Assembly: GCA_018434645.1 (NCBI GenBank)
Contig: JAHDOX010000077.1
Span: 1 to 10,041 of the forward strand
DNA: 10,041 bases
Reading direction: 5' to 3'
Source of the DNA: Synergistales bacterium
GTDB taxonomy: Bacteria; Synergistota; Synergistia; Synergistales; Thermovirgaceae
This document shows positions 1 to 7,200 of the stretch, one piece after another. Within the stretch, counting starts at the first letter, position 1. Every line of letters begins with the position of its first letter. The notes beneath the pieces are model-generated. The model was not told the origin of the DNA, ran no database searches, and worked only from the letters and a program-made list of their open reading frames with translations. A program made the translations under genes and the position numbers.

Positions 1-198
1 CGATATGTTGATCGTGATTCCGCGCTCACGCTCCTCCGGGGCCTTGTCGATCATCTCAAAGGGCGTGTAGTCCGCCCATCCAACTGATCCCAGCGTCTTC
101 GTGATCGCCGCCGTCAACGTCGTCTTGCCATGGTCAATGTGCCCTATCGTACCTATGTTCAAGTGAGGCTTCGATCTGTCAAAATGTGCCTTCGCCAT
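1..198 (-). CDS. tuf: Elongation factor Tu, N-terminal part (runs off the window edge)
   Basis: EF-Tu is the GTPase that carries aminoacyl-tRNA to the ribosome A site in the cytoplasm. The 66 codons present start MAKAHFDRSKPHLNIGTIG and contain the G1 P-loop GHIDHGKTT (about residues 19-27), then the switch I region ending EERERGITINIS. This is unmistakable for EF-Tu, including the GITI effector motif. The ATG at 198-196 is preceded by a strong Shine-Dalgarno GGGGAGG (215-209), ten bases upstream. The reading frame is open to base 1, so only about one sixth of the usual ~395-400 residue protein is present. It lies downstream of tRNA-Tyr and tRNA-Thr(GGT), the same context as tufB in E. coli. 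It probably has its own promoter at 259-287. A second tuf copy elsewhere in the genome is possible but cannot be judged here. Confidence 0.97.
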   Translation of the reverse strand, partial: MAKAHFDRSKPHLNIGTIGHIDHGKTTLTAAITKTLGSVGWADYTPFEMIDKAPEERERGITINIS

Positions 199-258
199 CT
201 TTAGAGAACCTCCCCGCTTCGTTTTCCCCTTTTCGGGTTCCGCAAGATACGCTGGATG

Positions 259-287
259 ATTGTATCACAGCTTCTTATACAGACCAA
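259..287 (-). promoter_or_regulatory. Sigma-70-type promoter for tuf, extended -10
   Basis: On the minus strand a -35 TTGGTC (287-282) is followed after 17 bases by a -10 TACAAT (264-259). The -10 is preceded by TGA, giving an extended -10 (TGn). Expected transcription start is near 252, leaving a leader of about 55 nt before the tuf ATG. The -35 overlaps the T-tract of the terminator-like hairpin that ends the tRNA unit, so termination and new initiation are packed together. Assigned by motif only. Confidence 0.65.
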
Positions 288-325
288 AAGAGACCCGGTC
301 GGGCGCGAAACACCCCGGATCTCTT
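286..325 (-). terminator. Intrinsic-terminator-like hairpin after the tRNA-Tyr/Thr unit
   Basis: Read on the minus strand, AAGAGATCCGG (325-315) pairs with CCGGGTCTCTT (298-288), an 11-bp stem with one T-G wobble and a 16-nt loop, ending in TTTT (289-286). It sits seven bases after the CCA end of tRNA-Thr(GGT) and before the tuf promoter. The T-tract is short, so it may be leaky, letting some tRNA transcripts run into tuf. Confidence 0.6.
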
Positions 326-332
326 GTGAACC

Positions 333-408
333 TGGAGCCGACTTCCGGACTCGAACCGGAGACCCCATCCTTACCATGGATGTGCTCTACCTACTGAGCT
401 AAGTCGGC
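333..408 (-). tRNA. tRNA-Thr (anticodon GGT)
   Basis: A 76-nt cloverleaf with the CCA end encoded. Acceptor arms are GCCGACT and AGTCGGC. The D stem is GCTC/GAGC, the anticodon stem CATCC/GGATG, and the loop ATGGTAA gives anticodon GGT. The T loop contains TTCGAGT. It follows tRNA-Tyr after 13 bases and is presumably cotranscribed with it. It corresponds in position and anticodon to E. coli thrT upstream of tufB. Confidence 0.96.
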
Positions 409-421
409 CTGTTTTTTGCGA

Positions 422-507
422 TGGTGGGGGGAGGAGGATTCGAACCTCCGTAGACGTATGTCGGCAGATTTACAGTCTGCTGCCTTTGACCGCTCGGCCA
501 TCCCCCC
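422..507 (-). tRNA. tRNA-Tyr (anticodon GTA)
   Basis: An 86-nt class II tRNA with encoded CCA. The acceptor stem is GGGGGGA/TCCCCCC with discriminator A. The anticodon arm is CAGACTGTAAATCTG, giving GTA, followed by a long variable arm typical of tRNA-Tyr and then a T loop TTCGAAT. A promoter lies just upstream at 558-585, and tRNA-Thr(GGT) follows immediately. Confidence 0.96.
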
Positions 508-515
508 GCTGGTTG

Positions 516-529
516 AGCCCTGTGGGGCT
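516..529 (-). other. Small hairpin in the tRNA-Tyr leader
   Basis: On the transcript AGCCC pairs with GGGCT around a CACA loop, ending nine bases before the first base of tRNA-Tyr. It is a perfect but short 5-bp stem. It may help keep the leader from pairing with the tRNA or mark the RNase P substrate. It could also be chance. Confidence 0.3.
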
Positions 530-557
530 TTACGGTGCCCGTTTCAACACCTGAAGT

Positions 558-585
558 ATCTTATCAACTTCTTCGGAGTTGTCAA
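558..585 (-). promoter_or_regulatory. Promoter for the tRNA-Tyr/tRNA-Thr(GGT) unit
   Basis: On the minus strand a perfect -35 TTGACA (585-580) is followed after 16 bases by TAAGAT (563-558). The -10 is preceded by TGA, again an extended -10. The predicted start is near 551, about 44 nt before the mature tRNA-Tyr. It lies in the 109-base gap between the ABC permease stop and tRNA-Tyr, so the tRNAs need not depend on read-through from the ABC operon. Confidence 0.7.
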
Positions 586-616
586 GAGAGACGGGTCGGA
601 TTTATCCCTGATACGC

Positions 617-1549
617 TCAGGATCTTATTTCTCTCCTCATAAAGGCCACGTAGGAAACGCCGAAACAGACAATCGAGAGCGCAGCCAGAACCGTCAGCTG
701 AGGCCATATGACCATCAAGCTCTGCCCCAGGGAAAGAGGCGACGGAATAAAGCCCTGCAGCCGGTCGGGCAAAAGGGGCCCCAGTATTCTAACCGCGGGG
801 TTTAACATCGCCAGTGAAACCTCCTGAAGCAGATAGGCAGGCGAAAACCTCATGATGGCGATTCGAAGCTCTTCGTGCCTGATGAGTTCCTGCGGAGTCG
901 AGTCCGCTCCCAGGGGGACTATTTGATCGGCGATAATACCCGCTATCATGTGTATAAAAAACCCCAGGACAATCCACACACCAAGAGCCGCCAGGGCAGA
1001 AGTGGATGTCTTGTCGAAGAGTATGGAAAAAAGTATGGCCAAGCTCAGCCAGAACGAGATATAGAGCATGGATGCCAGGAAAAACACCGTGCTTCGCGCG
1101 ATCTCGGCCGTGTTGGGAACGATGCCCAACCTGCCTATGGAGACACCGCCTATCAGGGCGAGAATCGCCGCCGTCATGACGCCTGCCGTAGCCAGTGCCG
1201 CCAGGAACTTCCCGTTGATAACGCTGTCCCTGTAAATGGGCTGAGAGACGAGAAGACTCAACGTCCCCCGTTGCCGTTCCCCGTTTATGGCGTCAAAGCC
1301 GAGGATTATCCCCAGAAGCGGCGCCAGGAAGGTTATGAAATAAAGAAAGGACGGTAGAGCGCCACCGCTTTCCGTCAAAATGGACAGAAAAAGGTATTGT
1401 CTTTCCGCCATCAGGACGCCGGGGCTTTCCACCGCCGAAAGCGACGCGGCAAGACTGGCAAGTACCACGATAGCGGCGATAACTGCAAACCTTCTGCTTC
1501 CAAGATGATCAGCCATTTCCTTTCGAAACACGGCACGAACGCCCTTCAC
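617..1549 (-). CDS. ABC-2/NosY-type transporter permease
   Basis: This 310-residue inner-membrane protein is the likely membrane partner of the ATPase encoded just upstream. Hydrophobic segments lie near residues 20-38, 66-86, 115-137, 152-177, 183-208 and 278-304. The stretch after the second segment, FDAINGERQRGTLSLLVSQP (85-104), is the characteristic ABC-2/NosY cytoplasmic loop (GER..GTL..L..QP). A long hydrophilic stretch at about 210-235 precedes the last segment. The start is GTG (1549-1547), supported by a strong AGGAGGTG (1563-1556) inside the end of the ATPase gene. Only three bases separate the two genes, so they are translationally coupled. The substrate is not evident. The NEW3-type partner and NosFY resemblance suggest a role at the cell envelope, which is inference. 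No clear intrinsic terminator follows; only a short CCTGA/TCAGG hairpin spans the stop codon. Confidence 0.88.
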   Translation of the reverse strand: MKGVRAVFRKEMADHLGSRRFAVIAAIVVLASLAASLSAVESPGVLMAERQYLFLSILTESGGALPSFLYFITFLAPLLGIILGFDAINGERQRGTLSLLVSQPIYRDSVINGKFLAALATAGVMTAAILALIGGVSIGRLGIVPNTAEIARSTVFFLASMLYISFWLSLAILFSILFDKTSTSALAALGVWIVLGFFIHMIAGIIADQIVPLGADSTPQELIRHEELRIAIMRFSPAYLLQEVSLAMLNPAVRILGPLLPDRLQGFIPSPLSLGQSLMVIWPQLTVLAALSIVCFGVSYVAFMRREIRS

Positions 1550-1552
1550 GGC

Positions 1553-2485
1553 TCACACCTCCTGGAAATACCGAAGGTAGATTTCCTCAAGGCTGTATTC
1601 TTCTCCCCTGACTTCCATAGGAAGATAGCCCCTATCGAGGATATCGCGGATGATTTCCTTTTGCCTGGTCTCGTCGAAATCAGCCACAACCGCGTCTCCG
1701 AGCCTGCAAAACCCCGAAAGGCCTTCAATGGTCGCCAGTTCTTCCTCTTTTACCGGTTCCTCCCCTTGCGAGACAATTTTCACGGTTTTCCTGCGTTCTC
1801 CCAGGATCTTCCTCCCGATCTCCTCGATAGTGCCTGAAGCGATCATGGAACTACTGTACATGATCCCGACCCGGTCGCAGACACGTTGTACCTGGTAAAG
1901 CATATGGGAACACAACATGACGGTCACACCGTATCTGTCGGCAAGTTCCCGGATCAGGGCCAGGATCTTCTCCACGCCTTCGGGATCGATTCCCGCGGTG
2001 GGTTCGTCAAGAATGGCAAGTCGAGGCTCTTTCATAAGCACTGACGCCAGGCCGAGTCGCTGTCTCATTCCCTTTGAAAACGTCCCGACCGGTGAGTCGA
2101 TCACCCTGGCCAGGTCGACCTTTTCCAGGGCTTCCTCCACCGCTTTTTTGGCTTTGCTGCCCGAAATGCCGTTCAAGTCGGCAAGGTACAAGAGGTTTTC
2201 CCTGGCCGTGAGGTCCTCGTAAAACTCAACGTTCTCGGGAAGATAGGCCGTAACCCGCTTGACTCCAAGAGGTTCCCTGACAGGGTCCATTCCAAGGACT
2301 CTGGCGATCCCCGAAGTTGGCTCAGTCAGCCCTAAAAGCATCAGGATCGTAGTGGTCTTTCCCGCTCCGTTCGGACCCAGAAGGCCAAAGACCTCCCCCT
2401 GTCCGATTTCAAGGTCCAGACTGTCGACGGCCGTAAAGGGCCCATACTTTTTGGTAAGCCCCTTGGTCTGGACTGCCATTTCCAT
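1553..2485 (-). CDS. ABC transporter ATP-binding protein (NosF/ABC-2 class)
   Basis: This 310-residue cytoplasmic ATPase would power the permease encoded just downstream. Landmarks in order are Walker A GPNGAGKTT (37-45), a Q-loop region reading AYLPENVEFY (80-89) with Glu84 where most ABC proteins have Gln, signature FSKGMRQR (136-143), Walker B LAILDEP (156-162) with catalytic Glu161, D-loop AGID, and H-loop His194 in CSHML. YLPE in place of YLPQ is familiar from NosF-like ATPases, so it is probably not a defect. A C-terminal extension (about 220-310) fits the ABC-2 drug/NosF group. The ATG at 2485 lies three bases after the stop of the NEW3-type gene, with AGAGG nine bases upstream. A second ATG two codons in is an alternative start. 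Its role in exporting an envelope or lipid-linked substrate is inferred from the neighbours only. Confidence 0.93.
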   Translation of the reverse strand: MEMAVQTKGLTKKYGPFTAVDSLDLEIGQGEVFGLLGPNGAGKTTTILMLLGLTEPTSGIARVLGMDPVREPLGVKRVTAYLPENVEFYEDLTARENLLYLADLNGISGSKAKKAVEEALEKVDLARVIDSPVGTFSKGMRQRLGLASVLMKEPRLAILDEPTAGIDPEGVEKILALIRELADRYGVTVMLCSHMLYQVQRVCDRVGIMYSSSMIASGTIEEIGRKILGERRKTVKIVSQGEEPVKEEELATIEGLSGFCRLGDAVVADFDETRQKEIIRDILDRGYLPMEVRGEEYSLEEIYLRYFQEV

Positions 2486-2488
2486 TTT

Positions 2489-3724
2489 TTATCGCCTCTT
2501 CAGCTTCCAGAAAATTCCAAAAAGAAGCGCCAATACAGCTACTATTATGCCGATTCCGACCCAACCCCATGTAGTGGGCACCTTCACCGTTGCCCTCAGG
2601 GCAATCGTATCCTGGCTCTGGTCGCCGGCGGCGGTGACCGTCACCTGGTAATCACCCGGGATAGTCCGATCCGGAGCCTTGATGGTCATCTTGACCTGGT
2701 CGGGCTTCCCCTTGACTGAGTAAGCATCGAGCGACTGCACTTTGTCGGGCTCGAAGGATACTTCCCATCCTTCGGGTTTGGAAGAGTAAATCTCGATATT
2801 TTCGACGGCGGCCGTGCCTTCGTTCCACAGGTATAAAACCAGTGTCTTTTCCTTGCCCGCTACGGTTTCAAAGCTAAGCCGCTGTGTTTCTGGTATCAGC
2901 TTAAGGTTGTAGGTCCCGGTCACGACGGCTTCCAGTTCAAGCTGCGCCTGTTCTTCCCCCGATACCGCGATGAAAGTAAGGGGGTATCGGTTTTTTTCAA
3001 CCCTCAATGGGGGAATGACAGTGATGTTGAGCCTTTCCGTGGAACCGGATCCCACTTTAAGAGACTGAATTTTCCTGTCCGATTCCCAGCGCGGCGTGAC
3101 ATGGCCCGACCATCCGGAAGGAAGAGACAACTTCAAGTCGGCGACAACATCTTCCTGGCCCTGGTTTTTCAGGCCGACTTCATAGGTAAAATTCTTCCCT
3201 GCAGGGTTTTCCACCACGGGATAGGAACATTCGAGAGCCAGGACCTCCTCGACGGGAGCTATTTCCTCCGCCACCAGATTGAGGGTAATAGGAATTACCA
3301 AAGCTTTTTCGCCCGTTTCATGCTTCACTACCAGCGAAAATTCATATTCACCGGGTTGGGTCGTTTCAAGTGGCTCCAGGACAAGAGTCGCCTTGACCCT
3401 GTCGAAGGGGTCGTCTTTTCCCAGCATCACGCGGGAAACCCCATGCCCGCGCCACTTGTCGCTGACGAGCCTTGCGTCCCATTTTTCTTTATCGGGGCCC
3501 TCCAGTCCAACCTCCAGAACGGCTTCATGATCTGAGTCGTTTTTGAATGTAATGTCCATTTCGGCCTTTTCTTTTCGGCCTATTATGATCCCCGTATAGG
3601 GGACATGGACGGTGACACCTTCTTCCTGTAATGAAGTTGCCTCAAAAGCGCGGGCAGGCCCTTCGGCAAGAATGAAAACACCCAAAAAAAGAAGCAAAAC
3701 CAGTGAGCATAATTGTCTTTTCAA
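2489..3724 (-). CDS. Secreted, membrane-anchored NEW3/Ig-like domain protein, ABC operon partner
   Basis: This 411-residue protein has a signal peptide (basic start MKRQL, hydrophobic core about 6-20, likely cleavage after ARA near residue 26) and no lipobox. Three beta-rich modules follow at about 30-150, 155-268 and 270-383. They have the NEW3/Ig-like look: YEVGLKNQGQED and LVLYLWNEGTAAVEN (sheet, N-E/Q-G turn), LPSGW and KPEGW, and PGDYQVTVTA and PGEYEFSLVV repeats. A single C-terminal helix (about 387-406) ends in KLKRR, so the body would sit outside the inner membrane. The start is TTG (3724-3722), chosen because AAAGGAG (3740-3734) lies nine bases upstream and the signal peptide begins there. 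It is coupled to the NosF-like ATPase (3-base gap). NEW3-domain proteins commonly accompany such ABC pairs; the ligand is unknown. It has no promoter of its own that I find convincing, so it may be transcribed with tRNA-Thr(TGT). Confidence 0.82.
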   Translation of the reverse strand: MKRQLCSLVLLLFLGVFILAEGPARAFEATSLQEEGVTVHVPYTGIIIGRKEKAEMDITFKNDSDHEAVLEVGLEGPDKEKWDARLVSDKWRGHGVSRVMLGKDDPFDRVKATLVLEPLETTQPGEYEFSLVVKHETGEKALVIPITLNLVAEEIAPVEEVLALECSYPVVENPAGKNFTYEVGLKNQGQEDVVADLKLSLPSGWSGHVTPRWESDRKIQSLKVGSGSTERLNITVIPPLRVEKNRYPLTFIAVSGEEQAQLELEAVVTGTYNLKLIPETQRLSFETVAGKEKTLVLYLWNEGTAAVENIEIYSSKPEGWEVSFEPDKVQSLDAYSVKGKPDQVKMTIKAPDRTIPGDYQVTVTAAGDQSQDTIALRATVKVPTTWGWVGIGIIVAVLALLFGIFWKLKRR

Positions 3725-3783
3725 TGGTTTTCACTCCTTTGCTTTTAAAGAATTTAAAGTGTATCAATTGAACAACTACGCAC

Positions 3784-3813
3784 GGAAGGGCACCCTTAAA
3801 GGCATGCCCTCCC
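3784..3813 (-). other. Hairpin between tRNA-Thr(TGT) and the ABC operon
   Basis: On the minus-strand transcript GGGAGGGCA (3813-3805) can pair with TGCCCTTCC (3792-3784), nine pairs including one G-U, around a 12-nt loop. There is no T-tract after it in this direction, so it is unlikely to be a strong intrinsic terminator. It could slow polymerase, guide processing of the tRNA 3' end, or protect the 5' end of the downstream mRNA. In the opposite direction it is followed by TTTTT, but one pair becomes an A-C mismatch and no gene there needs terminating. Confidence 0.4.
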
Positions 3814-3825
3814 TTTTTAATGCTA

Positions 3826-3901
3826 TGGAGCCGGCGATCCGATTCGAACGGACGACCTGCTGATTACAAGTCAGCTGCTCTGCCAGCTGAGCTACGCCGG
3901 C
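3826..3901 (-). tRNA. tRNA-Thr (anticodon TGT)
   Basis: A 76-nt cloverleaf with encoded CCA. The acceptor stem is GCCGGCG/CGCCGGC with discriminator T. The D arm is GCTC/GAGC, the anticodon stem GCTGA/TCAGC with loop CTTGTAA, giving anticodon TGT, and the T loop reads TTCGAAT. It has a perfect-consensus promoter directly upstream. Its position and anticodon match E. coli thrU, the first tRNA of the thrU-tyrU-glyT-thrT-tufB cluster. Here a three-gene ABC operon separates it from tRNA-Tyr. Confidence 0.96.
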
Positions 3902-3913
3902 CTGGCGAATTTA

Positions 3914-3941
3914 ATTATAAAATGGCTCCTACCGTTGTCAA
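3914..3941 (-). promoter_or_regulatory. Perfect-consensus sigma-70 promoter for tRNA-Thr(TGT)
   Basis: On the minus strand the -35 is TTGACA (3941-3936) and the -10 is TATAAT (3919-3914), both exact consensus, with a 16-base spacer. The start would be near 3907, only a few bases before the mature tRNA. The TGA inside the -35 is the stop codon of the upstream small protein gene, so coding and promoter sequence overlap. Such strength suits a stable RNA. It may also be the main promoter of the following ABC operon. Confidence 0.85.
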
Positions 3942-4258
3942 CCGTCCTTTTCGCTTTCTGCGAAGGCTTCTTCAGCTTTCTGGATGAAAACCTTGAGCCC
4001 GGCCTGGCGGACATATTCCTTTTGTTTCATTTCTTTGAGTTTTTCGATGATTTTGTCTACGCACCCGCAATCGTCGCATATCATGAAGGCCCAGTTTTTC
4101 CCCGGGAAGACGGAGGTACCCCAGTGGGTCTTGTCACCTTCGTTGTCTCTTCCAAGCACATCCGTCCAGACAGTGTATGACCGCGCCCCGGCGGAATCCA
4201 GAAGTTCCGAAACATCTTCTCCAATGCTCTCGTTGCAAAGTATCCATAGCATTTTCAT
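3938..4258 (-). CDS. PG0541-like RND transporter-associated protein (copy B)
   Basis: A 106-residue cytoplasmic-looking protein with no signal peptide or membrane segment. It resembles the PG0541 family: small proteins encoded just after RND pump genes, thought to have a ferredoxin/PII-like fold, function unknown. It is a clear paralogue of copy A at 8584-8883; shared features are Cys8-Asn-Glu-Ser, YTVW (28-31), THWG (44-47), P-G-x-NWA (52-57), KEMKQ and AGLKVFIQKAEE. The ATG at 4258 overlaps the RND-B stop (ATGA) and has GGGAGGTG (4274-4267) upstream. The open frame extends upstream to 4405 but that part lies inside the RND gene. Unlike copy A it carries Cys61-Asp-Asp-Cys64-Gly-Cys66, which could bind metal or be redox-active. 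A regulatory role on RND-B is inference. Confidence 0.78.
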   Translation of the reverse strand: MKMLWILCNESIGEDVSELLDSAGARSYTVWTDVLGRDNEGDKTHWGTSVFPGKNWAFMICDDCGCVDKIIEKLKEMKQKEYVRQAGLKVFIQKAEEAFAESEKDG

Positions 4259-7200
4259 TCTTCCGTCACCTCCCGTGCCTCGACGAATCTGGGCCGGCGC
4301 CGGATTCTCTCCTCGACGAGGCTGTATAATACCGGGACCAGCACCAGTGTAACCAGCATCGATACCACAAGGCCCCCCATGACGGAAACAGCGAGCGGTT
4401 TCCACAACTCTGCGCCCTGACCCCGGCTTACGGCCATTGGAGACATCCCGAAAAATGTGGTGAATGTCGTCATTAGAGCCGGTCGCAGCCTCCTGATCCC
4501 GGCCTGTATCAAGGCATCCCTGAGCGGAGCTCCTCTTGCGCGCGTCAGGTTGATGTAATCAACGAGCACGATGGCAATGTTGACGACTATGCCCACCAGC
4601 ATGATGATCCCCAAAACACCCTGCAGTGAGAGGTAAAGACCCGTCAGAAGGTAGGCCGCTGCAACGCCCGTAAGTGCGAAGGGGACGCTGAACATGATTA
4701 CCAATGGATCCAGATAAGCCTCATACTGTCCCGCCATGACCATGTAGACCAGAAGAATCCCCAAAAGCACCAGGTACCTCATCTGCACGAAGGCCTTTCT
4801 CTGTTCCTCTACCTCCCCCCCGAATTCGATCCTTACACCGGAAGGGATTTTCATTTGATCTATCAAGCTCCTTACATCCGCGGTTACTTCGCCCAGAGAA
4901 CGACCATGCACGTTGGCGTCAACGGTTATGTACCGCTGACGGTTTTTCCTGTCTATCTGGGGAGGGCCCAGATCCTCTCGAATGGTAGCGACGTTGGAAA
5001 GCCGCACAGGCCGTCCCGTGACCGAAGGCACAAGCAGCCTGCTGAAAATTTCGATGTCGTCTTTTTGTGACTCTTCGAGACGTACCCTGATGGGATAGTT
5101 GTCCTCTCCTTCCCAGTAATCCTGGTCGGTGAGATAACCATAGAAATACGTTCTCATCGCCGCTCCTACGGAAGCCGTCCTGACACCCATAAGAGCTGCC
5201 TTTTCCCGGTCGAGCTCAACGTGTATTTCAGGCCTCGGTTCCTTTTGGCTTACGGCTACATCCACCGTCCCCTGGACGGAATCAATTTGTTCAGCGATCA
5301 AATTCGACACCGACCGGACCTCTTCCAGATTTTCACCGTATACCTCGACACTCAATGGCTTGGAGCCTAAAAACATCGCCTTTATGGGGGAACTGACCAG
5401 GACTGTCATTTTTTCTATTCTCGGGATGTTTCTCATCCACCGGCGGATCCCATCGGCAATTTCGAAGGCCGAACGATCCCGTTCGTTTTTGTCCACAAGC
5501 CTCAAACCAACGGTTCCTATGTTCGGCCCTGCTTCCTGCCCCACTGCAACGGTGAAACCCTCTTCTTCACGGCCGTCGAAACCGAAGACATATTTCGCTT
5601 CCGAAACGTTTTGTTCGCAATAGGCGATGATTTCGCGCACGACCCTGTCGGTTTCCTCGATGCGCGTGCCTTCCGGCAGGTGAAAGGTGATTACGATGTC
5701 CCCGGTATCGGGTTCCGGGGTCAGCTCCGTCCCGACAAACCTAAAACTCATAAAGGTCATGGCCATCAAAAGCAGCGCCAGAGCTATGACTTTCTTCCGG
5801 TTGGATAAACTCCAAAGGAGAATATCCTTGTATGTGTTTTCGAGGGCGGAGAAAAACCTTTCGGTCCATTTATGAACGAAAAGTTTTCCCGGCTCCGCAT
5901 GGAAAAACTGACCGCCCATCATGGGGATGAACGTGAGGCTCACAAAAAGGGATGACGACACGGCAAGCACCATGACCACCGTCAGGGACTCGAAAAAGAC
6001 ACCCACAAGGCCGCTTATGAAGGCAAGAGGGAGAAGCACCACAACTGTGGTCAAGGTGGATGCGAACATGGCTGGTCCTACTTCGCCTGCGCCGAGTATG
6101 GCCGCCGTTTTTTTCCGTTCACCTTTTTCGATGTGGAAAATAATCTGGTCCGTGGCGACAATCGCATTGTCCACCACCATGCCGCTTGCCATTGCAAGGG
6201 CGGAGAGGGTAAAGATGTTTATTGTATATTCCAGCCCTCCCATGGCGATGAAAGTCAGTATCAGTGAAAAGGGAATAGCCCCGCAAACCACTAAGGACGC
6301 CGGGAGGCGCTTGAGAAAAGTCCAGGTGACGAGAAAAACAAGCACGATACCTGCACCAAGGGACAGTGCGAGGTTTTTGATGGCGCTGGTTATAAAGTCC
6401 GCGGTGTTCATTACGATATCGTAGGTAACGTCTTCGGGGAACCTTTCTTCTTTCAGTTTTTTCATCCGCTCGATTATGCCGTTGGCCACGTTGACGCTGT
6501 TCGCGTCGGTGTTTTTCATTACTATAAGCACCAAAGCCTCGCGCTCTCCTTGCCAGGCATGCATGATGGGATCCCGGAAGGTGTCCGACACATCAGCTAC
6601 TTCATCCATGGTTATGGGCCTGCCTTCATGGCTCCCTACAACTATGTTCCTGATCTCTTCCACCGATGAAAAACGGCCGGGCACACGGACAAAGTACTCC
6701 GTTTCGCCCCGGTCGAGCGAACCTGAGGGTATGTTTATATTCTCGCTTTCGAGAACGGCGGCCAAAGTCTCCGTCGACAGGCGGTATGCCTCCAGCAGAT
6801 CCGCGTCGAGGCTTACCCTGATCTCTCGGGATTTGCCTCCGAAAATCAGTACCTGGCCTACCCCGGGAACCTGGGAAAGCTCCTGTGCAACTACGTTGTC
6901 GGCAAAATGATAGAGACCGTCGAAGGTTTTTTCCGCCGTCATGGACATCTCTATTACGGGGACCGTGCCTGAAGTTATCCTGAGAATGATCGGTTCCTCC
7001 ACGTCATCGGGGAGGTCGTATTTGGCCATGGAAACGGCGTCACGCACGTCGCCTGTTCTCACATCGAGGTCCGTCCCCCATTCGAAACGGACTGATACGG
7101 CGGAAATGCCGTCCAGCGATTTGGAAATAATGTCATCCACGCCTTCTATCATGGCAAGATCGTCTTCCATGATCTTGGTAACCCGCTGCTCCACGTCGGT

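Noticed and set aside
606..621. Terminator at the end of the ABC permease gene
   Set aside because: Only a 5-bp CCTGA/TCAGG stem spanning the stop codon, with no T-tract after it; too weak to call.
3784..3820. Plus-strand terminator (hairpin then TTTTT)
   Set aside because: No plus-strand gene lies to the left that would need it, and in that direction the stem has an A-C mismatch that is a G-U pair on the minus transcript. I list it only as a minus-strand hairpin.
508..3825. Recent mobile element carrying the ABC genes
   Set aside because: I looked for an integrase, terminal repeats or a duplicated tRNA 3' end at both junctions and saw none; base composition also looks like its surroundings.
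4259..4405. A 49-residue N-terminal extension of small protein B
   Set aside because: The extension lies wholly within RND-B coding sequence in another frame and has no homology to copy A. The ATG at 4258 with GGGAGGTG upstream aligns exactly with the start of copy A.
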